Origin: Chitinophaga horti
Lineage (GTDB): Bacteria > Bacteroidota > Bacteroidia > Chitinophagales > Chitinophagaceae
Assembly: GCF_022867795.2 (NCBI RefSeq)
Contig: NZ_CP107006.1
Coordinates: forward strand, 6,163,501-6,227,500
Length of the DNA: 64,000 nucleotides
Direction of reading: 5' to 3'
Position numbers and translations under genes: made by a program. Shown here in pieces: positions 23,298 through 32,257 of the stretch. Position 1 is the first letter of the stretch, and the number at the start of each line of letters is the position of its first letter. The notes under the pieces were generated by a model. The model did not search any database. It was not told the DNA's origin and saw nothing but the letters and a program-made list of their open reading frames with translations.

Positions 23298-25967
23298 TTA
23301 ACGAATGAGTGTAACCGTTCCGCTCTGCGAAAAGTCGCCCCCCAGATAGTCTTTCGCCTTCACCATCCAAACATATACGCCCACACCTTGCGGCTTACCA
23401 TTGATGGTGCCATCCCACCCTTTGCCTGCAACGTTCCCACTGTATACCATTTCACCCCAGCGGTTAAAAATGCGGAAGTATTCGATCGAGGCAATGCCTG
23501 CAGATATCGGCCGCACCCAGTCGTTCACACCATCGTTGTTCGGCGTAAAACCGGTAGGCACAAACACGGCCGGTAAGGTAGAATATACTTTCACGCGCAG
23601 GGTGGAGGAGTCCACGCATCCCGCTTCATTCAGCACATACACTTTATAGTTGATGCCATTCGACGGTGTAAAAAACGTACCCATCGGGTTAGCGATCGTG
23701 CTGGACGATAAGTTGGCTGCCGGCGTCCACTCGTATTGTACGCCGCCGCTCGCGCTGAATTGCAGGGGCTGGCCGATAACTACAGCGGTGTCATTACCGC
23801 TGAGCGCCTGTATCTCAGGCAGCATCGTCACCCGCACGGTGTCGGAGCCAGGCTTCGGGCAACCCTGCACGTCGTAGGCGTACAGGATGTAATCTGTAAC
23901 CGCCGCCGTTGGTTTCGACACCGGGTCCAGTGTGCCCGCATCCGTGAGTGTGCCAGTGTTTGTCCAAACGTAGGAGCTGCCCACGATGGTGCCGTGCAAC
24001 TGGGCAGTGGCATCGTAACAGATCAGCATATCGCGGCCGGCATTGGCAGCGGGGTAGGGCACGGTGCGTACCGTTACCTGGTCGGTGGCGGTACAACCGC
24101 TGATCGTGGCGGTGACGGAGTAGGTCGTTGTTGTTCGCGTAAAGGCGATCGGGCTGCGCACGCTGGCATCGTTCACCTGCTCGTCCGGTGACCATGTATA
24201 ACGCAGTCCATTAGAAACGGTATTGAGCATGATGGGATCGCCTGCGCAAATAGTCGTGTCGGCCGGTGCGCGTAAGCTCACGAAAGGCACGGTGCGGATG
24301 GTTACGGAGTCGGTGTTGATACAGCCGTCGTTATCCAGCGTCACAAAGTATTTAGTCGTAGCCGTTGGTGCTACGGTGGGCGTGGCGGTGTTGCTGGCAG
24401 TCATGCCTGGCGTGGGCGTCCAGTTGAAAATACCATTGCCGGAGGCGAGCAGCTGCAGCTGGTCGGGCGGACAAATCAACGTATCCCTGTAAGCAAGGTG
24501 GATCGTGGGTTTGTCCAGCATGTCGAACGGCGCATCGAGGGTGTCCAGGCAGCCAACGGTGTTTCCTACGATCAGGCGCACTGATTTTGCCCCGATGCTG
24601 GGATAGGTGTAGCTGGCGTTTTGCGTGGTGGCCACATCGTTAAAGAAAAAGTTTTCGCCAAAATCCCAGTTCCAGGAATTAACGCTGCCATACACGGTGG
24701 TGGTACGATCGGTAAAACTCGTCGCCTTGTTAAAGCAACTGCCGTCCACCGTGAAGTCAGGCACAAAGCCCGGGTATACCCGGGCTGTGGCGGTGGTGCT
24801 GTCCGGACAAGTTTGTCCGCGATTGATCACCAGTTTTATCGTATAGGTACCGGCGTTAGGAAAGGTGTATTGCGCCACCGGATCGGTGCTGCTATAAACA
24901 GTGTTGGACAGTGCATCAGTAAACTCCCAGTTGTAAGTGCTGATGAGCGGACTGGTGGAGCGATTGTCCACCGCTATACTTTGTGTATTGCCGCACAACA
25001 TATACTCCGGCAACAGCGAGGCGGCTGCGATCGTGCAGGAGGTAATGTTGATCTGTAAGTCTTTTCGCTGCGTGGCAATCGTGACGCCGTTGCGTATTTC
25101 CTGCACGCATACCGTCACTACGTAAATGCCTACATCCGGCGCTATGCCGGTTATTAAGCCTGTATTAGGATCTATTCTTACATTGGAACCTAACGGCAGC
25201 GAGCCACTGAATTCCCCGCCATAAGGCACGCCATCGTACGGAGGATCTTTAGCGGGTTGCGAGTTGTTACCGCCTCCACCGCCGCCTCCACCGCCACCAC
25301 CTCCTCCGCCACCACCACCGCCGCCGGTAAGGCCGGTCGTTTGGTAAGCATCGCAAAAGGAATAGCGGAGTTGATCATTATCTGCATCAGAAGCGGCAAA
25401 ACTGTAGTTGAAAGAGTTGTTCGCACACACCACTACCAGGTCGCTGCCAATGAATTTCGCACTGTTGTTTTCCGGGTTGCTGGGCGCATTTAACGTACCG
25501 GGAATTTCGGCGGTATAGGTAGCGCCTATCTGGCTGTAACCGCCGGTCAGGTTATTGATGCCCGCAATACGAAACGTCACCTGCGAAGCTAACAGGTAAC
25601 CTTCCACATTACCGGGAAGTGTGATTTCAAATTCATAATAACCTACGGTGTAACAAATGAGTGGCGGATTGGTGATACACGGGTCGTTGCTGAGATAACT
25701 TAAGCCCTCGTCCCGGTTTTTGTTCACCTGCAGGTCGCGGACGCGCATGTTCGTGGCGCGGTTAAAAACGCTCACATACATCGGGTCCGGGAAGTTACGC
25801 ACCGGATCACCGCAACGTTTGAATAATTTGATGGTAACACCGTAAGTATAGTTTCCATTGGCAAAGCCTCTCAGGGTATAAAACATCTCCCCGCCGGTAA
25901 TATGGTCGGCGTATACAATGTTTATGCTGCTGACAAACAGGAGTACAAGGAATAAAAGTCGCTTCAT
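23298..25967 (-). CDS. T9SS type-B sorted surface protein with PKD-like repeats and polyglycine linker
   Basis: 889 aa. A signal peptide (ends SSINIVYADH) is followed by an N-terminal domain with cysteine-flanked loops, a run of 19 glycines at 215 to 233, several PKD/Ig-like domains (for example STYNWEFTDA, NSWNWDFGENF, YTWSPDEQV, YEWTPAANLS) and the C-terminal gliding-motility-associated CHU_C domain: VFVPTGFTPNNDGVNDW, FRIFNRWGEMVY, GWDGTINGKPQGVGVYVW, ending SGTVTLIR. This C-terminus is the type-B secretion signal of the type IX system, so the protein is exported and surface-linked. A role in adhesion or motility is inferred. No enzymatic domain is seen. Confidence 0.9.
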   Translation of the reverse strand: MKRLLFLVLLFVSSINIVYADHITGGEMFYTLRGFANGNYTYGVTIKLFKRCGDPVRNFPDPMYVSVFNRATNMRVRDLQVNKNRDEGLSYLSNDPCITNPPLICYTVGYYEFEITLPGNVEGYLLASQVTFRIAGINNLTGGYSQIGATYTAEIPGTLNAPSNPENNSAKFIGSDLVVVCANNSFNYSFAASDADNDQLRYSFCDAYQTTGLTGGGGGGGGGGGGGGGGGGGNNSQPAKDPPYDGVPYGGEFSGSLPLGSNVRIDPNTGLITGIAPDVGIYVVTVCVQEIRNGVTIATQRKDLQINITSCTIAAASLLPEYMLCGNTQSIAVDNRSTSPLISTYNWEFTDALSNTVYSSTDPVAQYTFPNAGTYTIKLVINRGQTCPDSTTATARVYPGFVPDFTVDGSCFNKATSFTDRTTTVYGSVNSWNWDFGENFFFNDVATTQNASYTYPSIGAKSVRLIVGNTVGCLDTLDAPFDMLDKPTIHLAYRDTLICPPDQLQLLASGNGIFNWTPTPGMTASNTATPTVAPTATTKYFVTLDNDGCINTDSVTIRTVPFVSLRAPADTTICAGDPIMLNTVSNGLRYTWSPDEQVNDASVRSPIAFTRTTTTYSVTATISGCTATDQVTVRTVPYPAANAGRDMLICYDATAQLHGTIVGSSYVWTNTGTLTDAGTLDPVSKPTAAVTDYILYAYDVQGCPKPGSDTVRVTMLPEIQALSGNDTAVVIGQPLQFSASGGVQYEWTPAANLSSSTIANPMGTFFTPSNGINYKVYVLNEAGCVDSSTLRVKVYSTLPAVFVPTGFTPNNDGVNDWVRPISAGIASIEYFRIFNRWGEMVYSGNVAGKGWDGTINGKPQGVGVYVWMVKAKDYLGGDFSQSGTVTLIR

Positions 25968-26096
25968 GCTAATGGTTGAACTACACAGATCATCGGCTGT
26001 GTCAATTATGCTGTCCTATCCGCTCTCTCTATAAATATAAGATAGATTAACGACAAGTTAAGCGCATGGGTTGCCTCTGCGAAAACAATACGTTGC

Positions 26097-27137
26097 TTAC
26101 AGCAATGCGAGGGCGGCAGAGGAGTCGCGCACGCAGAGTTCTGCTGGCAACACCATCGTCCGGAATTGCGTGACGGGTCGTTTGCTTTCAATCAGTTCTA
26201 TCATCAGCCGTGCAGCAGCGGCACCCATTTCAAAGGCGGATTGTTTTACCGTAGTAAGCGGTGGATCAATGAGTTCCGGCGAAGCGAAATTAGAAAAGCC
26301 GGCCAGCGCCACCTGTTCCGGTATCGGGATGTGCCGCTTGCGCAGCAGGGTACAGGCGTGCATGGTAATACGGTCGGAGCCGGCAAAGATGGCATCCGGC
26401 GGGGCAGGTAAACACATCAGTTCGTCCAGGGCCTGCTCCACTTCTTCGGTATGCATGCCGCTGTGCCCGCAATATTTAACGTAAGTTTCATCTACCGGCA
26501 GGCCGTTTTGCTCCAGCGCGGCCTTGTAACCCTCCAGCCTTTCGCGGGTGACGGAAAGGCAAGGGGCGCTGGTCACGTAAGCGATGCGGCGGCGACCGTT
26601 TTGTATGAGGTGATTAACGGCTTCAAAGGCGCCGCCAAAATTATCTGTGGTGATTTTATGCGCCTGCATGTCTGCGGGCACCCGGTCGAAAAATACCATC
26701 GGCAACCCCTGTTCCTGCATCTTTTTAAAGTGAGATACGTCCTGCGTTTCGGCAGATAATGACACCAGTAGTCCGTCGATCGAGCGCCAGGTAAGGTTTT
26801 CGAGGTTTTTCAGTTCCTTACCGTAGGATTCGAAGTTCTGCGTAACGATGACCAGGTAGTCGCGCTCGTTCGCTACGGCTTCGATGCCGCTGATCACTTC
26901 CGCATAAAAACTGTTGGGGATAGCGCACAGGGCAACGCCAATACAGCGGCTGTTCTTATTTTTCAGGCTTTGCGCCATCAGGTTAGGCCGATAGTGATGC
27001 TCGGCCGCATAGTCCTTCACGAGCTGCTGCGTGGCCTCACTGATCTTGTAACTGCTCTTCAATGCCCGCGACACGGTGGACAAAGAAAGATTCAACGCCT
27101 TAGCGATATCTTTTATCGTGATGTTTGCTGTTTTCAT
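26097..27137 (-). CDS. LacI family transcriptional regulator
   Basis: 346 aa. The ATG at 27137 begins the canonical LacI HTH (TIKDIAKALNLSLSTVSRAL), hinge helix RPNLMAQSLKNKNS, and a periplasmic-binding-protein-like effector domain (GVALCAIPNSFYAEVISGI; FFDRVPADM; PDAIFAGSDRITMHA). A longer frame to 27371 would overlap the divergent regulator and is rejected. It faces a second LacI-type gene across a 143-bp gap with a perfect GCAAACGTTTGC operator. A sugar ligand is inferred. Confidence 0.92.
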   Translation of the reverse strand: MKTANITIKDIAKALNLSLSTVSRALKSSYKISEATQQLVKDYAAEHHYRPNLMAQSLKNKNSRCIGVALCAIPNSFYAEVISGIEAVANERDYLVIVTQNFESYGKELKNLENLTWRSIDGLLVSLSAETQDVSHFKKMQEQGLPMVFFDRVPADMQAHKITTDNFGGAFEAVNHLIQNGRRRIAYVTSAPCLSVTRERLEGYKAALEQNGLPVDETYVKYCGHSGMHTEEVEQALDELMCLPAPPDAIFAGSDRITMHACTLLRKRHIPIPEQVALAGFSNFASPELIDPPLTTVKQSAFEMGAAAARLMIELIESKRPVTQFRTMVLPAELCVRDSSAALALL

Positions 27138-27187
27138 AACGGGACCCTGGCTGGGGAATATGAATGTACGGATTTTCGCCTTTTTGT

Positions 27188-27230
27188 GCAAACGTTTGCC
27201 CAAATAAATACCCGCCACAGTAAACGGTTT
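27188..27230. promoter_or_regulatory. LacI-family operators between two divergent regulators
   Basis: GCAAACGTTTGC (27188-27199) is a perfect 12-bp palindrome with the central CG typical of LacI/PurR sites. A second weaker site AAACGGTTT lies at 27222-27230. Which of the two regulators binds is unknown. Confidence 0.6.
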
Positions 27231-27280
27231 CAGAATTTTAAGACTTAAATTAACAACACGGCCTGACCGTATGTAAACAA

Positions 27281-28297
27281 GTGAAGAAAAAGATCTCCAT
27301 ATACGATATTGCGCGTGAGATGAATGTGTCGTCCGCCACGGTGTCTTACGTGTTAAACGGTAAGGCCGCACAGAAACGCATCAGCGCATCGCTGGCGCAG
27401 CGTATCATCACGCATGCCCGCGAAGTTGGGTACCGCCCTAACATGATCGCGAAAAGCCTGCGTACGGGCAAAACGCGTACGATCGGTATGCTGGTGGAAG
27501 ACATTGCTGATCCGTTCTTCGGCACCGCCGCCCGTATCATGGAAGGCATCGCCCGGCAAAGGGGGTATCACTTGTTTTATGCCAGCACGGCCAATGATGC
27601 CGAAGTGGCAAAGGGCTTGCTGGACGTGTTCCGCAGCGCGCAGGCCGACGGTTACATCATTGCACCGCCACCAGGTTTAGTGGCAGAAATACAGGCTTTA
27701 CAGGAAGATGGGCTGCCCGTTGTACTGTTCGACCGGTATTGCCCCGGACTACCGAGCGCCAACGTGGTCGCCGACAATTTCGGCGGCGCGTACAAAGCCA
27801 CCCGTCACCTGCTGCAAAACGGCTTCCGCCGAATTGGCCTGGTAACCTCTGATTCGTCGCAGGTGCAGATGACCGACCGGCTACGAGGTTACGCGCAAGC
27901 CATAGAAGAAGCCGACTGTCCGCCATTGATCCTACAAACCTCGGCAGCTGCCAAACAGGATATCATCGATTTTCTCGAACGACATACGGAATTGGACGCG
28001 TTGTTATTTACCACCGGCTACCTCACCATGAGCGGCCTGGAAGCCCTGGCGCACCTGCAACTCCGCGCCCCGGAAGATATTGCAGTAGTCAGCTTCGACG
28101 ATCATCCGCATTTTTCGCTGTTCAGTCCGGCCGTTACAGCAGTTGCCCAGCCGGTACAAACGATCGCCGAAACGGTAATCGGCCGACTGATCGACAGTCT
28201 CGAATCCAATACACCGCTGGCATTACAAACAGATATCCTGCCCATCTCGCTTATCATTCGCGATTCGTCGGCGCGTGTAGCGGTGCAGCATCGCTAA
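27281..28297 (+). CDS. LacI family transcriptional regulator
   Basis: 338 aa from a GTG start at 27281 (the ATG 12 bases upstream is followed at once by TAA). HTH IYDIAREMNVSSATVSYVLN, hinge RPNMIAKSLRTGKTR, then a ligand domain with GMLVEDIADPFFGTAARIME, VVLFDRYCPGLPSANVVADN and LDALLFTTGYLTMSGLEAL. It lies 17 bp upstream of a ROK kinase gene, a common pairing for sugar catabolism control, but no transporter or hydrolase is adjacent, so the sugar cannot be named. Confidence 0.92.
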   Translation: MKKKISIYDIAREMNVSSATVSYVLNGKAAQKRISASLAQRIITHAREVGYRPNMIAKSLRTGKTRTIGMLVEDIADPFFGTAARIMEGIARQRGYHLFYASTANDAEVAKGLLDVFRSAQADGYIIAPPPGLVAEIQALQEDGLPVVLFDRYCPGLPSANVVADNFGGAYKATRHLLQNGFRRIGLVTSDSSQVQMTDRLRGYAQAIEEADCPPLILQTSAAAKQDIIDFLERHTELDALLFTTGYLTMSGLEALAHLQLRAPEDIAVVSFDDHPHFSLFSPAVTAVAQPVQTIAETVIGRLIDSLESNTPLALQTDILPISLIIRDSSARVAVQHR

Positions 28298-28314
28298 TTC
28301 CCGTATATTGGGAG

Positions 28315-29193
28315 ATGCAAACAACCGATCAACACGTTTTAGGCATCGACATCGGCGGCTCGCATATTACTGCGGGGCTCGTCAATATCAAAGCTTTCAC
28401 TTTGGATGATAACACTGTAGTGCGGCTGCGGGTAGACAGTCACGCGCCCGCTCGAGACATCATACACAACTGGTCGGAGGCCATTAATTCCGTATGGGAA
28501 AAGGCCGGCACCGGTCCTACACGTATTGGCATCGCCATGCCCGGGCCTTTTGATTACGCCAACGGCATCAGCCTGATCGATAAACAGTTTCATAAGTACG
28601 AGGCTTTGTTCAGGCTCAATGTGCGCAACATGCTGGCCGAAAGTGCCGGCATCCCGTCTTCCCATGTTTTAATGCGAAATGATGCAGAAGCCTTCCTGGA
28701 AGGCGAAGTGCTGGGCGGCGCTGCACGGGGTTTCGATCCGGCGATTGGTATTACGTTGGGTACGGGCATTGGTTCTGCGCGCAGTCACAAAGGCATCACT
28801 ACGGATGCGGAATTGAGTGTAACACCTTACCTGGATGGGATGGCAGAAGATTATACCGCCATCCGTTTCTTCCTGAGAAGATACCAGGAATTAAGCGGCC
28901 AGCCGGCTAAAGATGTTCGCGCTATTGCAGAAGCCGTGCCCACCGATCCGATTGCAGCACAGGTGTTCCGGGAGTTTAGCGTACACCTGGGCGTATTCCT
29001 GCGTCATTTCATCAAACTGGATCAACCCCAAGTGCTGGTGATCGGCGGCAATATCGCAAATGCCTGGCCTATCTTCGAAGCAGACCTGCGTAAAGAAGTT
29101 GGTGAATTGTTCGACGGGGTAGAAGTGCGCATTGCTGCCCTGGGCGAAGCTGCCGCGCTTATCGGCGGTGCCTGCTGCTGGCAATACGCGTAG
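28315..29193 (+). CDS. ROK family sugar kinase-like protein
   Basis: 292 aa. The ATPase fold is shown by the phosphate-1 motif LGIDIGGSHITAGLV (about 9 to 23), IGIAMPGPFDY near 75, the NDAEAFLEGE active-site segment near 122 (D in ND is the usual base), GITLGTGIGSA near 143 and VLVIGGNIANAW near 240. The zinc site normal for ROK kinases (CxCGxxGCxE) is missing; the region reads LDGMAEDYTAI. It could be a sugar kinase without zinc or a non-catalytic relative. Follows the LacI gene in one operon. Confidence 0.82.
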   Translation: MQTTDQHVLGIDIGGSHITAGLVNIKAFTLDDNTVVRLRVDSHAPARDIIHNWSEAINSVWEKAGTGPTRIGIAMPGPFDYANGISLIDKQFHKYEALFRLNVRNMLAESAGIPSSHVLMRNDAEAFLEGEVLGGAARGFDPAIGITLGTGIGSARSHKGITTDAELSVTPYLDGMAEDYTAIRFFLRRYQELSGQPAKDVRAIAEAVPTDPIAAQVFREFSVHLGVFLRHFIKLDQPQVLVIGGNIANAWPIFEADLRKEVGELFDGVEVRIAALGEAAALIGGACCWQYA

Positions 29194-29223
29194 TGTTTAG
29201 TAACTTGTCTTAAATTATTTTTT

Positions 29224-29646
29224 ATGGCCACTCAGCAAATCATTCCCTACATCAGCTTCAATGGTACTTGCGAAGAGGCGCTGGCATTCTATAAAGATGT
29301 TTTCGGCGGCAAAGTGGAAATCGTGACTCGTTATGACAATCCCGCTATGAATGCACCGGAAGCCTATCGTAATAAAATCTTGCACGCACGGTTTTATGCT
29401 GATGGTATTACCATTTTTGCCAGTGATGTAATGCCCGGCAAAACCGCCAAAGGCACCAGCGGTGACGTGGCGCTTTCCATCGCTTACGAAACCGCCGAAG
29501 AAGGCAAGCAAGTATTCGACGGATTGTCGGCCGGAGGCGATGTACACATCCCTTTCAAGAAACAGTTCTGGGGCGACTACCACGGCAATTTTACAGATAA
29601 ATACGGCATCCGCTGGATGGTGAATACAGGTAATGACGGAAAATAA
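29224..29646 (+). CDS. VOC family protein (PhnB-like)
   Basis: 140 aa, glyoxalase/bleomycin-resistance fold of the PhnB group, with IIPYISFNGTCEEALAFYKDVFGG at the N-terminus (two strands and helix), ILHARFYADGITIFASD in the middle and KQFWGDYHGNFTDKYGIRWMV at the C-terminus, the usual ending. Substrate unknown; many relatives are uncharacterised. It overlaps the following AlkB-like gene by 14 bp, suggesting translation coupling. Confidence 0.87.
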   Translation: MATQQIIPYISFNGTCEEALAFYKDVFGGKVEIVTRYDNPAMNAPEAYRNKILHARFYADGITIFASDVMPGKTAKGTSGDVALSIAYETAEEGKQVFDGLSAGGDVHIPFKKQFWGDYHGNFTDKYGIRWMVNTGNDGK

Positions 29647-30220
29647 CTTACTACCATTCGACGGCGAAGCTTACCTGTTCCCGCAGCTTTTTACAGCGGC
29701 GGAAAGCGATACCTTTTTCCGCCGCCTGCAGCAGGAAACCGCCTGGAAGCAGGAGCCTATCAAAATGTTCGGCAAAGAAGTAATGCAGCCTCGCCTCACC
29801 GCCTGGTACGGCGATGCGGATAAAAGTTATACTTATTCCGGCATCACGATGCAGCCTCGGGCCTGGAACGAGGTGTTAACTACCATTAAAACAAAAGTGG
29901 AAAGCGCAGCACAGCAAGTGTTTTCCAGCGCCCTGCTGAATTACTACCGGAACGGGCAGGATAGTATGGGCTGGCATCGCGATAACGAAAAGCAACTCGG
30001 CATTAACCCGGTTATCGCTTCTGTCAGTTTTGGCGCTGCCCGCACTTTTAAGCTGCGTCATTATGAAAAGAAGGCACCTGTCGTGTCGCTGGAACTCACG
30101 CATGGCAGCCTGTTATTGATGGCGGGCACTACCCAACACCATTGGGAACACGCCCTCCCCAAAACCACGAAGGTGCAGGAAGGGCGTATCAATATTACTT
30201 TCAGGAAGATTTTATACTAA
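29633..30220 (+). CDS. AlkB-like 2-oxoglutarate/Fe(II) dioxygenase
   Basis: 195 aa, DNA/RNA demethylase family. Iron ligands H115-R-D117 (WHRDNE) and H173 (HWEHALP) and 2-oxoglutarate arginines R185 and R191 (RINITFRK) are all present. The N-terminal nucleotide-recognition segment (MQPRLTAWYGDADKSYTYSG) resembles the ALKBH2/3-like bacterial group that reverses 1-methyladenine and 3-methylcytosine damage. The 3' end overlaps the convergent lactate dehydrogenase gene by 9 bp. Confidence 0.9.
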   Translation: MTENNLLPFDGEAYLFPQLFTAAESDTFFRRLQQETAWKQEPIKMFGKEVMQPRLTAWYGDADKSYTYSGITMQPRAWNEVLTTIKTKVESAAQQVFSSALLNYYRNGQDSMGWHRDNEKQLGINPVIASVSFGAARTFKLRHYEKKAPVVSLELTHGSLLLMAGTTQHHWEHALPKTTKVQEGRINITFRKILY

Positions 30221-31210
30221 GGATGCTGCCTTATTCACGGCCTCACCTGTCTCGGTTATACTTTTGATGTTACCCAGCGTCGTCTCCGCAATCTGCACCA
30301 GCGCTTCGTGGGTAAAGAAGGCCTGGTGCGCCGTTACGAGTACATTCGGAAAACTCATCAACCGCTGGATCATATCGTCCTGTATGATGTTGGCCGACAG
30401 GTCGCGGAAAAACAACTTTTCCTCCTGCTCATACACATCGATGCCCAAATAGCCGATCGTGCCGGACTTCAGTGCGTCGATCACATCCTGGGTACAAACA
30501 AGTCCGCCACGGCTGGTATTGATCAGCATCACGCCTTTCTTCACACCTTCCAGTGTTTTTTTATTGATAAGATGCCGGGTTTGATCGTTCAGCGGGCAGT
30601 GGAGAGAAATGATGTCCGACTGCGCCAGCAGCGTTTCCAACGGGGCATACTGTACGCCCGATCTTACGAGCGATTCATCTGCCACAATATCATAAGCAAT
30701 CACTTTACAATTAAAGCCATGCAGCAGGCGGGCAAATGCCTTACCAATGTTGCCCGTACCCACAACACCCACCGTTTTACCATGGATGTCGAAGCCGAGT
30801 AACCCATTCAGCGAAAAGTTTTGTTCACGCACCCGGTTATACGCCTTGTGTGTTTTACGGTTCAGCGTGAGTATCATCGCCAGTGCATGTTCAGCCACAG
30901 CTTCCGGGGAGTAGGCGGGTACGCGGCAAACGCGGAGGCCATGCTTCTTAGCGGCTTCCAGGTCAACGTTATTAAAGCCGGCACAGCGAAGGGCGATGAT
31001 CTTTGTGCCACCCGCTGCCAATGCGGCAATCACTGGTTCATCAACTTTGTCGTTCACGAACACGCAAACGGCTTCACTGCCTTCCGCAAGTGAAACGGTT
31101 TGCCTGTTCAGCTGTGTGTCCTGGTATTCCAGGGTGTAGCCGTAAGCGTGATTGTGTTCGTCGAAAAATGTTTTGTCGTAGGGCTGGGTGGAAAAGAAAG
31201 TGATCTTCAT
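30212..31210 (-). CDS. ldhA: D-lactate dehydrogenase (2-hydroxyacid dehydrogenase family)
   Basis: Reduces pyruvate to D-lactate with NADH. 332 aa. Substrate-binding loop ALRCAGFNNVDLEAA, NAD-binding VGVVGTGNIGKAFARLL near 148, catalytic arginine in INTSRGGLV, glutamate in DVYEQEEKLFF and histidine in VTAHQAFFTHEAL. The long YEQEEKLFFRDLS segment is the mark of the fermentative LdhA group. Cytoplasmic. Transcribed alone, separate from the egt genes by 45 bp. Confidence 0.92.
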   Translation of the reverse strand: MKITFFSTQPYDKTFFDEHNHAYGYTLEYQDTQLNRQTVSLAEGSEAVCVFVNDKVDEPVIAALAAGGTKIIALRCAGFNNVDLEAAKKHGLRVCRVPAYSPEAVAEHALAMILTLNRKTHKAYNRVREQNFSLNGLLGFDIHGKTVGVVGTGNIGKAFARLLHGFNCKVIAYDIVADESLVRSGVQYAPLETLLAQSDIISLHCPLNDQTRHLINKKTLEGVKKGVMLINTSRGGLVCTQDVIDALKSGTIGYLGIDVYEQEEKLFFRDLSANIIQDDMIQRLMSFPNVLVTAHQAFFTHEALVQIAETTLGNIKSITETGEAVNKAASLV

Positions 31211-31255
31211 AGTATCAAAATAATAAATAATCGACTACTTCTACAATGACCTTCA

Positions 31256-32242
31256 TCAGCAACTTTGCCACATCGCATCCACAAACCAGTCGCGCCTGTC
31301 AGTAAACTGCCGCACGCTCCGGAAGCCGGCTTCCCGCGCCAGGCGGTCGATGTCGGCCAGACTGTATTTCTGCGATATCTCCATATAGATCGCTTCGTCC
31401 TTCGCAAAGTGAATGCAGGCATCTTCGAGATGCACTTCCTGCTCTTGGGTGCTGATCAGGTAACTTTTACAGCTACCTGTACCGGGGTCGTAAATAGGGT
31501 AGTGCTCGAACTTCGTCGTATCGAAATTTGCTCCTAACTCACGGTTGATGCGGCGTAGCAGGTTCAGGTTGAACTCACGGGTAATACCCGCAGCATCATT
31601 GTACGCGGCCAGTATCGTAGCAGGATCTTTCTTCAGATCGAAGCCGGTGATGAGGATGTCGCCCGGGCGTAATTGCTCCCGTATCTTCTTTAAAAACACC
31701 GCTGCTTCCTGCGGCGGTACATTGCCAATGCTGGCGCCCATGAACAACACGGCGCGTTTTTTAGCGGTGAGTGAGGCACTGGCTTTCAGCATCTCGATAT
31801 ATTCACCGTTCAGGCCGTGCACCTTTAAGCCGGGCAGTTGCCGTGGCAATGTTTTTTCCAGGTAGCCGATCATGCTACCGGATATATCGATGGGAAAGTA
31901 AGTATAATCCAGTCCCATGTCCAGTATCTGTTTCAGCAGGATGCTCGTCTTACTCGCGTCCCCTGCACCAAGTTCCACCACGTCGAAAGTAGAGCACAGC
32001 GCACAAAGCGTGAGTGCGATGTCGCGGCTTTGTTGTTCCAGTATTTCCAACTCACAGCCCGTGAGATAATACTCGGGGCATCGCATAATGTCCTGGAACA
32101 GCTTGTCGCCGGCCGCATCGTAAAAATATTTGGAGTCGAGGTACTTGTTATCGGCGCTCAGTCCTTTAAGTACATCGGTATAAAACTGACCAGGGGTTTT
32201 GCGGATAACAGGCGGCTGTTGTAGTAAAGCAAGTGTTTTCAT
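31256..32242 (-). CDS. egtD: L-histidine N-alpha-methyltransferase
   Basis: Makes hercynine from histidine by three SAM-dependent methylations, the first step of ergothioneine synthesis. 328 aa. Family signatures: KYFYDAAGDKLFQDIMRCPE followed by YYLTGCELEIL (about 38 to 66), the SAM motif VVELGAGDASKT near 88, FPIDISGSMI near 118, LFMGASIGNVPP near 164 and the C-terminal FDTTKFEHYPIYDP and AIYMEISQKY. It is the last gene of the operon, 15 bp after egtB. Confidence 0.93.
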   Translation of the reverse strand: MKTLALLQQPPVIRKTPGQFYTDVLKGLSADNKYLDSKYFYDAAGDKLFQDIMRCPEYYLTGCELEILEQQSRDIALTLCALCSTFDVVELGAGDASKTSILLKQILDMGLDYTYFPIDISGSMIGYLEKTLPRQLPGLKVHGLNGEYIEMLKASASLTAKKRAVLFMGASIGNVPPQEAAVFLKKIREQLRPGDILITGFDLKKDPATILAAYNDAAGITREFNLNLLRRINRELGANFDTTKFEHYPIYDPGTGSCKSYLISTQEQEVHLEDACIHFAKDEAIYMEISQKYSLADIDRLAREAGFRSVRQFTDRRDWFVDAMWQSC

Positions 32243-32257
32243 AATGCAACAATTTGT

